A stretch of DNA of 10,081 bases from a bacterium. Lineage in GTDB: Bacteria; UBP14; UBA6098; B30-G16. The stretch lies in the NCBI GenBank assembly GCA_027064665.1, contig JAMOPH010000278.1, positions 1-10,081 on the forward strand. The letters are read 5' to 3'. A program made the position numbers and the translations under genes. Shown here piece after piece: positions 1-6,422 of this stretch. The notes under the pieces are model-generated. The model was not told the origin of the DNA, did no database searches, and saw nothing but the letters and a program-made list of their open reading frames with translations. The first letter of the stretch is position 1. Every line of letters begins with the position of its first letter.

Positions 1-758
1 GTTCCCTCGCCTTCGGCGGAGATTATATAAACTCCTCCGGGGAGTTTTTCCGGTTTCCAGACAAATTTCCCGCCGGTGATGGTGCGGGAGTCAACAAGTC
101 TGCCGTCAATGGAGCGGATTTGTATCCGCATCCTGCCGCCGCCGACCTCCACGACACAGGCGGAATTGAACGGATTGGGATATGCGGATATTCTGACCTG
201 CGCCGGCAGGGACGAACTTTCCTTAATCCCGGAGATTGAATTGGGTGCGCCCGGCGTTCCCCACATAACTGTGCTGGCGCCCCAGTTTGAGGGGTCGTTG
301 GAGTCGCCGAAAACATCAATTCTTTCCATAGAATATCCCGTGTTGTTGGCGTCGGGTGCCCAGTCGCCGCTGTAGGTGACCGAGTCAATCACCATCGTGT
401 CGGATTCTGTGGCGTGGATTAGAATCACATCGTCGGCGGAGTTCGCCAGATGAATTCCATATCCGGTGGCGTCAATGTCCGGGACGATATGAATTTCCCC
501 GCTGTCGGGGCGGTAGAAAAGAAGGGTCATAAAACTTCCTGCCTCCAAAAGATACCCCTCAAAATGATATTCTCCCTCGCCGTCGGTTATATACCAGGTG
601 GAATCAAGATACACATCGCTGCGGGAGTAATTATACAGTTCAACCCACTCCTCCTCAACAGTGCCGGGCGGATTGAACATAATTTCGTTGACCACTATCT
701 GTGCCCCGGCGAGAGAAACAAGCAGAACTGCGCCAGCAACTGCGACAAACCCTCTCAT
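1..758 (-). CDS. Secreted lamin-tail-domain protein with C-terminal sorting domain (3' end cut by window edge)
   Basis: The frame opens at an ATG at 758 and stays open to base 1, giving 252 residues with the C-terminus missing. Residues 1-19 form a signal peptide (MRGFVAVAG... ending LAGA|Q). Residues about 20-175 resemble a lamin tail domain: the opening IVVNEIMFNPPG, then EEEWVELYN, and later NDPSNWG followed by GTPGAPNS. From residue 193 comes YPNPFNS, then a short beta domain with IDGRLVDS and LPGGVYIIS. This is the layout of FlgD-Ig-like/type-IX-secretion-type C-terminal sorting domains, so the protein is probably exported and attached at the cell surface. An exact AGGAGGT lies 4 nt before the ATG. 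It is the second gene of a minus-strand unit with the 510-residue protein upstream. Lamin tail domains in bacteria occur in exported proteins, sometimes with nucleases, but no enzyme domain is seen here. Only about 10-20 residues are probably missing. Confidence 0.88.
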   Translation of the reverse strand, partial: MRGFVAVAGAVLLVSLAGAQIVVNEIMFNPPGTVEEEWVELYNYSRSDVYLDSTWYITDGEGEYHFEGYLLEAGSFMTLLFYRPDSGEIHIVPDIDATGYGIHLANSADDVILIHATESDTMVIDSVTYSGDWAPDANNTGYSMERIDVFGDSNDPSNWGASTVMWGTPGAPNSISGIKESSSLPAQVRISAYPNPFNSACVVEVGGGRMRIQIRSIDGRLVDSRTITGGKFVWKPEKLPGGVYIISAEGEG

Positions 759-762
759 ATTT

Positions 763-770
763 ACCTCCTA
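763..770 (-). promoter_or_regulatory. Shine-Dalgarno fused to upstream stop codon
   Basis: On the minus strand the upstream gene's TAG stop (770-768) runs directly into AGGAGGT (769-763), the ribosome binding site of the lamin-tail gene starting at 758. The stop and the site share two bases. A ribosome terminating on the first gene sits on the start region of the second, which suggests translational coupling within one transcript. Confidence 0.75.
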
Positions 771-2300
771 TTTTAGTTCAACTTTAGTTTCTGTTCGCCA
801 TATTTTTGCAGTTTCATCAAAATATTCGTGTCTTTCTATCTTTTCTATATTCGGCAGGACATTTTTCGCAATGGGCTCCCCGAAATTCTCCCAGAACGAT
901 GTGGCAGTGTATGATATTAGATAATTTTTGTCCATTAGATAATCTATATGCTCTGCGAGGGTTTTGCCCACTTTCTCCGGGCGGAAATATGCAAAGGACA
1001 CCGTTTCTCGCTTCGGCGCCGCAGAGGCGATTTCGCCGTCCCTGCCAAGGCGGCTCAATTCAACCATCTCCGGCGCCGTCGTCAGTATCACCGCCGATTT
1101 GCGCACTGTGTAGGCAAACCCCAACGATATCCCGGCGTTGTCCACGAGGGTGTGAAATTCCCCCCGGCGCTCCCAATGGGCGCCATAGCCCGGCACAAGC
1201 GTATCCTCAAAATGCTTCGGGAGAGTGTCTTTCAATTCCTTCACGAAACGCCTGGTGTCGTAGGGGCGAATATACACAATCGGCACCACCGGCGACTGCG
1301 GACTTTCCCCGGCGGGCGCAAACCACGCCTCGGCGGCATACTCAATTGACGGCGTTTTGTCCCCCGTGGGCAGGAATTCGCCGAAGGGTATCAGGCGTGG
1401 GATGTCCTCCGGCGCAGATACCGCAATCTCCCTGTAGGCAAAGACATTTTCCGGCAGGATATCGGCGAACTTGCCGGGGATGAACTGCTCAACCTTTCCG
1501 GGGTCGCCGTCGGGGAGTGAGACACGCACGATTTTGGCGGTTTTGCCGTCAAAGCGGAACGAGAATGCGGTTCGCAGAAGTTTTTTGCTTTCCGCCGGCG
1601 CACCCTGATAATACCGTGCATAATAGGGGTCATCCCGCAGAAGCGCCATATTCAGCACAACGAGGGCGTCCTCATCGCCGGTGAATCCACTTATCTCGGC
1701 GGCAGAAAGTGTGGTCTTATCTGCGGCAATTGATTTTTTACTCTCTCCGGCGGCAAGCGCCAGCGCCCGCTCAAGTTGGCGCTTGGAATTGGTTATCAGC
1801 AAAATTCCATTGTGGTAGAAAAATGCGCCGAATGCCCCCTGACGGTCTTTCTGCGCCGTCCAGTAGGTTATTCCGCCCCGCTCGTGCTTCTCATACCAAC
1901 TGCGGGGTTTTTCCAGAGACTGCGGGAAATGCGGCATAGTGGTCGCATAGACGAACTCAAGGTCGCCGACATAGTAGAACGCCACCGCCGATTTTTCGCC
2001 AATCAGCGGCTCAAGGTTCTCGCCGATGAACCTGAAACCGGCGGCATACTGGAGGGCGTCAATTTTGGCGGAAAGTTTGTTCGCCTGCCGGGTCTTTTTG
2101 GAGAATTCCCCCGGCGTGCCCGATATTATCGGCTCAACTATCGCATAGCGGAACTTATTGCTGCGCAGCGATTTGTAGTCGTCAACTGCAACAAGCATCC
2201 CGAAACTGTCCGGAAGTGCGGCAAAAAGTTTTTCAAATTCGCCGAAATCTGCCGCCGCAATTGAAATGGCGAGAAAAACCAGCAGGCAAAACTTTCTCAT
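768..2300 (-). CDS. Secreted protein of unknown function (DUF3352-like pattern)
   Basis: I do not recognise a definite family. The chosen start is the ATG at 2300 (510 residues). A TTG at 2315 would add five residues (MRGRL) before the obvious signal peptide MRKFCLLVFLAISIAAADF, and the GC-rich GGGGGCGG just upstream is only a weak ribosome site. The mature protein is soluble, with no further membrane segment. It alternates short strands and helices: GMLVAVDDYKSL near residue 35, a middle section with FFYHNGILLITNSKRQLERAL around 165-185, and DEDALVVLNMALLRDD around 215. This rhythm of 'value, then test for display, then residue-wise comparison' recalls DUF3352-type periplasmic proteins, but that is a weak impression. 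It probably acts in the periplasm or at the outer surface. It shares a transcript with the lamin-tail protein 9 nt downstream and is divergent from the UbiA gene. Confidence 0.85.
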   Translation of the reverse strand: MRKFCLLVFLAISIAAADFGEFEKLFAALPDSFGMLVAVDDYKSLRSNKFRYAIVEPIISGTPGEFSKKTRQANKLSAKIDALQYAAGFRFIGENLEPLIGEKSAVAFYYVGDLEFVYATTMPHFPQSLEKPRSWYEKHERGGITYWTAQKDRQGAFGAFFYHNGILLITNSKRQLERALALAAGESKKSIAADKTTLSAAEISGFTGDEDALVVLNMALLRDDPYYARYYQGAPAESKKLLRTAFSFRFDGKTAKIVRVSLPDGDPGKVEQFIPGKFADILPENVFAYREIAVSAPEDIPRLIPFGEFLPTGDKTPSIEYAAEAWFAPAGESPQSPVVPIVYIRPYDTRRFVKELKDTLPKHFEDTLVPGYGAHWERRGEFHTLVDNAGISLGFAYTVRKSAVILTTAPEMVELSRLGRDGEIASAAPKRETVSFAYFRPEKVGKTLAEHIDYLMDKNYLISYTATSFWENFGEPIAKNVLPNIEKIERHEYFDETAKIWRTETKVELK

Positions 2301-2329
2301 CAACCGCCCCCGCAATTATTTTCACTCAA

Positions 2330-2358
2330 AACTTAAAATCCGTTTTCGCCGTTGTCAA
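2330..2358 (-). promoter_or_regulatory. Predicted sigma-70-type promoter of the 510-residue secreted protein operon
   Basis: On the minus strand a perfect -35 TTGACA (2358-2353) is followed by a 17-bp spacer and a weaker -10 TAAGTT (2335-2330). Transcription would start near 2323, about 23 nt before the ATG at 2300. The element lies in the 79-bp divergent gap to the UbiA gene. I see no equally good promoter facing the UbiA gene. Confidence 0.5.
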
Positions 2359-2379
2359 AGGATATTTATTTTGCGGTGT

Positions 2380-3195
2380 ATGGAATGGATAAAGGCGATA
2401 CGCCCGGTAAATGTAGTTCTGGTGTTTTTCACTGTTCTTTTAGGGGCGGCACTCTGTGGCTGTGCGGACAACGAGGCGATAATCGCCGGGATTTCCGCCG
2501 CACTTATTCTCGCCGGCGGGAACCTGTTCAACGACGCCGTGGATATCCCGGTTGACAGAATTTCCCATCCCGAAAGACCTGCCGCCGCCGGGAAACTTTC
2601 AAAATCCGCCTGTCTGTGGGGCGCAGGAATCCTTTTTTCCGGCGGGATTGCAGTGTCGCTGTATCTTCCCACAAGTGCCCTAATTGTCGCCGTCGTCGCC
2701 GTGGCGGCGCTTGTGCTATACTCGCTCGTTCTGGTGAGACTGCCGCTGATTGGAAATTTTGTAATTGCCGGGCTTTCTGCGCTGGCGGCGATTTTCGGCG
2801 CTCTGGCATCGTGTTCGGTCTGCACGAAAACTGTGTGGATGGCTGTAATCGCCGGGCTTTTGCACCTGCCGAGGGAGATTTTCAAGGATGTGCAGGATTA
2901 CGACGGCGACCTCGCTGTCGGAAGGAAAACTCTCCCGATTCTGCTGGGAAAGCAGAAAAGTTCACATTTTGCCGTTGGGGCGTGTGCTGTGGCGATGATT
3001 GCCATAGTGGCGCCGTATTTGGGCGGGGTTTTCAGCGATTACTATCTTTCTGCGGCGTTTGTGCCGTTTGTGCTGGTTGGCGTGGCGGCGGTGTTCGGCG
3101 AAAGAGGCTATCCCCACACGGCGCAGAAATATCTCAAATTTGCTATGCTTTTCGGGCTTGTGGCATTGTTTGTGGAGTTTATGGCATCACGATAG
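2380..3195 (+). CDS. UbiA-family prenyltransferase, DGGGP-synthase-like
   Basis: A 271-residue integral membrane protein that transfers a polyprenyl group. Both Asp-rich motifs of the UbiA superfamily are present: NDAVDIPVD (residues 51-59) followed by SHPERP, and KDVQDYDGD (169-177) followed by RKTLPILLG. The surrounding REIFKD, LPLIGNFVIAG and TLPI blocks look most like archaeal (S)-2,3-di-O-geranylgeranylglyceryl phosphate synthase and its bacterial homologues rather than UbiA, MenA or COX10. About eight hydrophobic segments fit the fold. Substrate assignment is inference; a quinone, heme or chlorophyll-type prenyltransferase remains possible. Start choice: ATG 2380 has no good ribosome site, while an in-frame TTG at 2371 (adding MRC) has AAAGGA eight nt upstream and may be the true start. 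It is co-directional with mgsA, 12 bp downstream. Confidence 0.9.
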   Translation: MEWIKAIRPVNVVLVFFTVLLGAALCGCADNEAIIAGISAALILAGGNLFNDAVDIPVDRISHPERPAAAGKLSKSACLWGAGILFSGGIAVSLYLPTSALIVAVVAVAALVLYSLVLVRLPLIGNFVIAGLSALAAIFGALASCSVCTKTVWMAVIAGLLHLPREIFKDVQDYDGDLAVGRKTLPILLGKQKSSHFAVGACAVAMIAIVAPYLGGVFSDYYLSAAFVPFVLVGVAAVFGERGYPHTAQKYLKFAMLFGLVALFVEFMASR

Positions 3196-3207
3196 AAAGG
3201 AGAGAAA

Positions 3208-3711
3208 ATGGCACGGAGAAAGGTCAAGATGAACTTCGTCAAAAATATCGCCCTGATTGCCCACGACAACAGGAAACAGGACCTGATAGAGTGGGCGAGG
3301 TTCAACAAGGACATTCTGGCGCAGCACAACCTGTATGCCACCGGGACCACGGGGCAACTTCTCATCCGGGAACTCGGTCTTGATGTAACCTGCCTGAAAT
3401 CCGGTCCGTTAGGCGGAGACCAGCAGGTCGGCGCTATGATTGCCAACGGCGAGATAGATTTTCTGATATTTTTCTGGGACCCGCTTGAGCCGATGCCCCA
3501 CGACCCCGATGTCAAGGCGCTTTTGAGACTTTCTGTGGTCTGGAATATCCCCACAGCCTGCAACCGTGCCACCGCAGATTTTATGATTTCCTCACCGCTT
3601 ATGCACACCGAATACGAGCGCATAATCCTTGATTTTGAGGCGAGAAGAAAATCATTTCTTGAGAGATTTAAGGTCAACACCTGGGAACAGCCCGAGGACT
3701 CATCAGAATAG
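3208..3711 (+). CDS. mgsA: Methylglyoxal synthase
   Basis: Converts dihydroxyacetone phosphate to methylglyoxal and phosphate in the cytoplasm, a glycolytic bypass used when phosphate is short or sugar phosphates build up. The 167-residue product carries the family blocks in order: ALIAHD (15-20), ATGTTG (44-49) for phosphate binding, SGPLGGDQQ (65-73), FFWDPL (88-93) and HDPDVKALLR (98-107), then NIPTACN. Catalytic Asp71 and the active-site His98 and Asp101 keep exactly the E. coli numbers. The protein is about 15 residues longer than the E. coli enzyme (152) because of a C-terminal tail (SFLERFKVNTWEQ...). AAAGGAGA four nt before ATG 3208 supports this start over the in-frame ATG at 3229. 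It follows the UbiA gene by 12 bp, so it is probably co-transcribed. Its last 9 bp overlap the 3' end of rseP on the other strand. Confidence 0.97.
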   Translation: MARRKVKMNFVKNIALIAHDNRKQDLIEWARFNKDILAQHNLYATGTTGQLLIRELGLDVTCLKSGPLGGDQQVGAMIANGEIDFLIFFWDPLEPMPHDPDVKALLRLSVVWNIPTACNRATADFMISSPLMHTEYERIILDFEARRKSFLERFKVNTWEQPEDSSE

Positions 3712-4752
3712 ATTGAAAATGTCCTTGATTGTCACCAGAAGCATCAGAAGAAGGAGCAGAAAGATGCTTATCTGCTGAAACACCGCCTGAACCCGAAGAC
3801 TGACCTCTTTCTTGCGCACCCACTCAATCAAATTGAGCAGAATCTGCCCGCCGTCCAGAATGGGGAGCGGCAGAAGGTTGAGCAGGGCGAGATTGACCGA
3901 CAGCGCCGCAATAAACATTAGGAGTTGCCATATACTGTGGCGGGCGGTCTCCCCGGCGACCTGCGCAATCATAACCGGACCGCCGATTTCCGACAGCGAT
4001 GCCCCGCCGGTCAGAAGTTTTACCACGAAGTCAATCACCGCAAGCGAGATATTTATCGTCCCCCGGATTGCCAGCAGAAATCCCTCGCCCACAGAGACCT
4101 TCCTCTGCACCCCCGAGGGCACTATCCCTATCATCCCGAATACAGTGTCCTTCCCCTCAAACTTGACCTTTTTGGCGAAGGTTTTGCACAGGACGGAGAA
4201 GACCGAATCCTCCCGCATAACCACAAGCCGCAGTGTCTCCTCGGGATGGGCGTGAACCAAGTTTGCGAGGTCCTCCCAGGTTCTGACCGTATCCTGCTCA
4301 ACCTTGAGGATTATATCGCCGGGTTTGAGCCCCGCCTTGTGGGCGGGCATACCCACCATAACCGAACCGATTTTCGGCTTGTCATACTGTGGCGTGGATT
4401 CGCCATATCCCACCAAAACTGCCCACAGGAGCAGAAAACCCAGAAGTACATTCATAAACGGTCCCGCAAAAAGGACCGCAATTCTTGTGGCGGGATGTTT
4501 TGCCCGGAACGAGTCCGGCGAAGTTGCGCCCTCCTCGGGATTTTCCCCTTTGAGTTTCACATATCCGCCAAAGGGCACCGCACCGATGCAGTATTCCGTC
4601 TCGCCCAATTTCTTGCGCACTATCGTGGGGGGATATCCTATTGAGAACCGCTCCACACAGATTCCGGACAGTTTCGCCACCAAAAAGTGCCCCAACTCGT
4701 GCACAAATATCAAAACGCCCAGAGTAAGTATTGTGACCAGAATCGTAAACAT
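3703..4752 (-). CDS. rseP: Site-2 intramembrane metalloprotease RseP (M50B)
   Basis: A zinc protease of the inner membrane that cleaves transmembrane anchors, typically anti-sigma factors in the envelope stress response and remnant signal peptides. Zinc motif HELGH lies at residues 18-22 inside the first membrane segment, and the third ligand region NLLPLPILDGG at 292-302 (Asp300) near the C-terminus. GAVPFGGYVKLKGE (58-70) is the conserved loop after the first segment. One PDZ domain spans roughly 126-195 (IGSVMVGMPAHKAGLKPGDIIL). Further membrane segments lie near 92-115, 275-297 and 326-345. At 349 residues with a single PDZ it is shorter than E. coli RseP (450, two PDZ) and matches the form common outside Proteobacteria. 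dxr, cdsA or bamA, its frequent neighbours, are absent. It is transcribed alone, its partner anti-sigma factor is not in the window, and no clear Shine-Dalgarno precedes the ATG. Confidence 0.96.
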   Translation of the reverse strand: MFTILVTILTLGVLIFVHELGHFLVAKLSGICVERFSIGYPPTIVRKKLGETEYCIGAVPFGGYVKLKGENPEEGATSPDSFRAKHPATRIAVLFAGPFMNVLLGFLLLWAVLVGYGESTPQYDKPKIGSVMVGMPAHKAGLKPGDIILKVEQDTVRTWEDLANLVHAHPEETLRLVVMREDSVFSVLCKTFAKKVKFEGKDTVFGMIGIVPSGVQRKVSVGEGFLLAIRGTINISLAVIDFVVKLLTGGASLSEIGGPVMIAQVAGETARHSIWQLLMFIAALSVNLALLNLLPLPILDGGQILLNLIEWVRKKEVSLRVQAVFQQISIFLLLLLMLLVTIKDIFNLF

Positions 4753-4759
4753 ATTTCTA

Positions 4760-4787
4760 ATTTTAGCGAAAAGTTGCGGTTAATCAA
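4760..4787 (-). promoter_or_regulatory. Predicted rseP promoter, possibly leaderless
   Basis: On the minus strand TTGATT (4787-4782), a 16-bp spacer and TAAAAT (4765-4760) form a good sigma-70-type promoter. Only 7 nt separate the -10 from the ATG at 4752, so transcription would start at or within a base or two of the start codon. The absence of a Shine-Dalgarno there agrees with a leaderless transcript. Confidence 0.5.
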
Positions 4788-4795
4788 GACATAAT

Positions 4796-4823
4796 AAAAA
4801 CCCCGCCGCTTTTGACGGCGGGG
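4796..4823 (-). terminator. Intrinsic terminator of eno
   Basis: On the minus strand CCCCGCCG (4823-4816), a 7-nt loop TCAAAAG and CGGCGGGG (4808-4801) form a perfect 8-bp GC stem, followed by TTTTT (4800-4796) and then ATTAT. It lies 26 bp after the eno stop codon and ends 8 bp before the -35 of the rseP promoter, separating the two transcription units. Confidence 0.93.
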
Positions 4824-4849
4824 TGTGCTTTTCGCTCAACAATGCAAAG

Positions 4850-6124
4850 TTATACATTTTTATACAGTTTCTTGGGTTCCGGGAACTCGGCGACCTCATC
4901 AAGGAACTCCTCAATCCGCAGGAGTTGATTGTACTTTTCCACTCTCTCAATTCTGCAGGGTGCGCCGGTCTTAATCTGCCCGGAGTTGACCGCCACCGCA
5001 AGGTCGGCGATAAATGTGTCGGCGGTCTCGCCGCTGCGGTGGGAAATCACTGTGTTCCAGCCCGCACGGTGCGCCATCTCCACCGCCTGCAGGGTTTCGG
5101 TCACAGTTCCTATCTGGTTGAGTTTTATCAGAACCGCATTGGCGACATTCTCCTCAATTCCCCGGGCGATTATCTTCGGGTTGGTCACGAATATATCGTC
5201 GCCAACCAGTTGAATTCTATCGCCCAGTTCGGAGCGCATTTTCGCCCAGCCTTCCCAGTCGCCCTCGGCAAGACCGTCCTCAATTGACACGATAGGGAAT
5301 TTCTCAATCAGCCCTTTGTAATATTCAATCATCTCCCCGGATGTGCGGGATTTCCCCTCGAACTGGTATTTCCCATCCTTGAAAAACTCGCTGGCGGCGG
5401 CATCAATCGCCAAAAAGACCTGTTCGCCGGGCTTGTATCCGGTTTTCTCAATTGCCTCCACAAGGATTTCCAGCGCCTCGGCGTGGGTTTTCAGATTGGG
5501 CGCAAATCCGCCCTCATCTCCCACCGCGGTGGAAAGCCCGCGCTCCTTGAGAATTTTCTTGAGGGTGTGATATATCTCCGAGCCCGCCTGATATGCGGCG
5601 GAAAAGGAATCAAACCCCGCCGGGACAATCATAAACTCCTGAATTTCCAAGTTGTTGTCTGCGTGGGCGCCGCCGTTGATGACATTCATCAGGGGCACGG
5701 GAAGTATGTGGGCATTCACCCCTCCGAGATAGAAGAAAAGCGGCACGCCCAACTCCTCGGCGCTTGCCCGTGCAACCGCCATACTCACGCCCAAAATTGC
5801 GTTGGCACCGAGTTTGCTTTTGTTGTCGGTGCCGTCAATCTCAAGCATAATCTGGTCAATATACATCTGGTCAAGGGACTCAAGCCCCTCAAGTTCGGGG
5901 GCGATGATTTCGTTGATGTTCTCAACCGCCTTTGTGACGCCCTTTCCGTGCCAGGACTGTTCACCATCACGGAGTTCCAACGCCTCACGGCTTCCGGTGG
6001 ATGCCCCCGAGGGCACGGCGGCAGTGGCAACCACACCGCTTTCAAGCCCAACCTCAACCTCAACTGTGGGATTCCCACGGGAATCAAGTATTTGGCGCCC
6101 CAAGATGTAAATTATCGCTGACAT
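4850..6124 (-). CDS. eno: Enolase (phosphopyruvate hydratase)
   Basis: Interconverts 2-phosphoglycerate and phosphoenolpyruvate in glycolysis and gluconeogenesis. It is cytoplasmic, a homodimer or octamer, and in many bacteria also part of the RNA degradosome. The 424-residue product covers the full family length (E. coli 432). It begins with the standard ILGRQILDSRGNPTVEVEV, includes the mobile loop around SGASTGSREALELRDG (39-54), general acid/base Glu204 in VGDEGGFAP, Mg ligands Asp241, Glu282 and Asp309, Lys334 in the signature LIKLNQIGT, and Lys385 in SGQIKTGAPCR. No key residue is missing. The start is firm: AGGAGGT (6136-6130) lies 5 nt before ATG 6124. It is a single-gene unit with its own promoter and a strong terminator. 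Confidence 0.99.
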   Translation of the reverse strand: MSAIIYILGRQILDSRGNPTVEVEVGLESGVVATAAVPSGASTGSREALELRDGEQSWHGKGVTKAVENINEIIAPELEGLESLDQMYIDQIMLEIDGTDNKSKLGANAILGVSMAVARASAEELGVPLFFYLGGVNAHILPVPLMNVINGGAHADNNLEIQEFMIVPAGFDSFSAAYQAGSEIYHTLKKILKERGLSTAVGDEGGFAPNLKTHAEALEILVEAIEKTGYKPGEQVFLAIDAAASEFFKDGKYQFEGKSRTSGEMIEYYKGLIEKFPIVSIEDGLAEGDWEGWAKMRSELGDRIQLVGDDIFVTNPKIIARGIEENVANAVLIKLNQIGTVTETLQAVEMAHRAGWNTVISHRSGETADTFIADLAVAVNSGQIKTGAPCRIERVEKYNQLLRIEEFLDEVAEFPEPKKLYKNV

Positions 6125-6159
6125 AGTTTACCTCCTGTCGCAATTTTTATTATTTAAGA

Positions 6160-6187
6160 AATTTAACCCACATTTACGGTGTGGCAA
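6160..6187 (-). promoter_or_regulatory. Predicted eno promoter
   Basis: On the minus strand TTGCCA (6187-6182), a 16-bp spacer and TAAATT (6165-6160). The start of transcription would fall near 6153, leaving a leader of about 28 nt that contains the AGGAGGT site. The spacer carries a small inverted repeat (6168-6184) that could be an operator. Confidence 0.45.
6168..6184. repeat. Inverted repeat in the eno promoter spacer
   Basis: CCACA (6168-6172), a 7-base centre and TGTGG (6180-6184) form a 17-bp dyad that overlaps the -35 and spacer of the predicted eno promoter. The left arm is part of TTTAACCCACAT (6162-6173), which recurs almost unchanged as TTTACCCACAT at 6222-6232, 60 bp upstream of the promoter. 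Confidence 0.4.
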
Positions 6188-6259
6188 AGCGATTTTTGGG
6201 CAAAATTTGAATAATGGAGAGTTTACCCACATAGTATCCAGTTATCGGTTGTTAAATTG

Positions 6260-6422
6260 AGTTGGATGAGCGAAGTTATCTTTCAGAGGTTGGCAAATAG
6301 CACAACCGAACCGGCAGATGTGGAAAGACGCTACTTGGATTGCTTAGAGCGCACTATCCCGACGCACCAGTCCATATAGCAACACTGCCCCCCTACGGAT
6401 GTATCATGTTTCATCCAACTTC
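6260..6422 (-). ncRNA. Candidate structured RNA with 6S-like layout (unproven)
   Basis: A perfect 10-bp inverted repeat, AGTTGGATGA at 6260-6269 and TCATCCAACT at 6411-6420, would close a 161-nt element. Inside it, 6313-6321 pairs with 6382-6389 (GGCAGATGT with ACACTGCC, one bulged A), and an apical hairpin GGATTGC / GCA-CT-ATCC sits at 6337-6359 with a 7-nt loop. A small hairpin GGTTG / CAACC occupies 6288-6307. Read on the minus strand this is closing stem, open 5' side, long apical stem, 3' side with a short hairpin, closing stem: the layout of 6S RNA, and the right size. An extended -10 (TGG then TATCAA at 6435-6430), with a poor -35, would start transcription close to 6423. No sequence signature of 6S was recognised, and a dispersed palindromic repeat is an equal alternative. 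Confidence 0.28.

Noticed and set aside
806..1483. Long plus-strand reading frames opposite the 510-residue protein gene
   Set aside because: Rich in Pro, Arg, Ser and Cys with no domain pattern. They are antisense to a gene with a signal peptide, promoter and coupled downstream partner.
2352..2380. Promoter for the UbiA-mgsA unit on the plus strand (TTGTCA at 2352-2357)
   Set aside because: A correctly spaced -10 would fall on the start codon region (GGTGTA), which does not resemble TATAAT. The same bases read better as the -35 TTGACA of the opposite strand.
2616..3383. 255-codon frame overlapping the UbiA and mgsA genes
   Set aside because: A frame-shifted shadow with many Cys and Arg residues, crossing the boundary of two well-recognised genes.
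6332..6414. Short minus-strand reading frame of 27 codons (MKHDTSVGG...) in the intergenic region
   Set aside because: No ribosome site, no recognisable peptide features, and it lies inside the inverted-repeat structure, which explains the sequence better.
6260..6420. MITE-like transposon bounded by the 10-bp inverted repeats
   Set aside because: No matching target-site duplication flanks the repeats, and inner stems continue the pairing, which suits an RNA fold at least as well. Copy number could not be checked.
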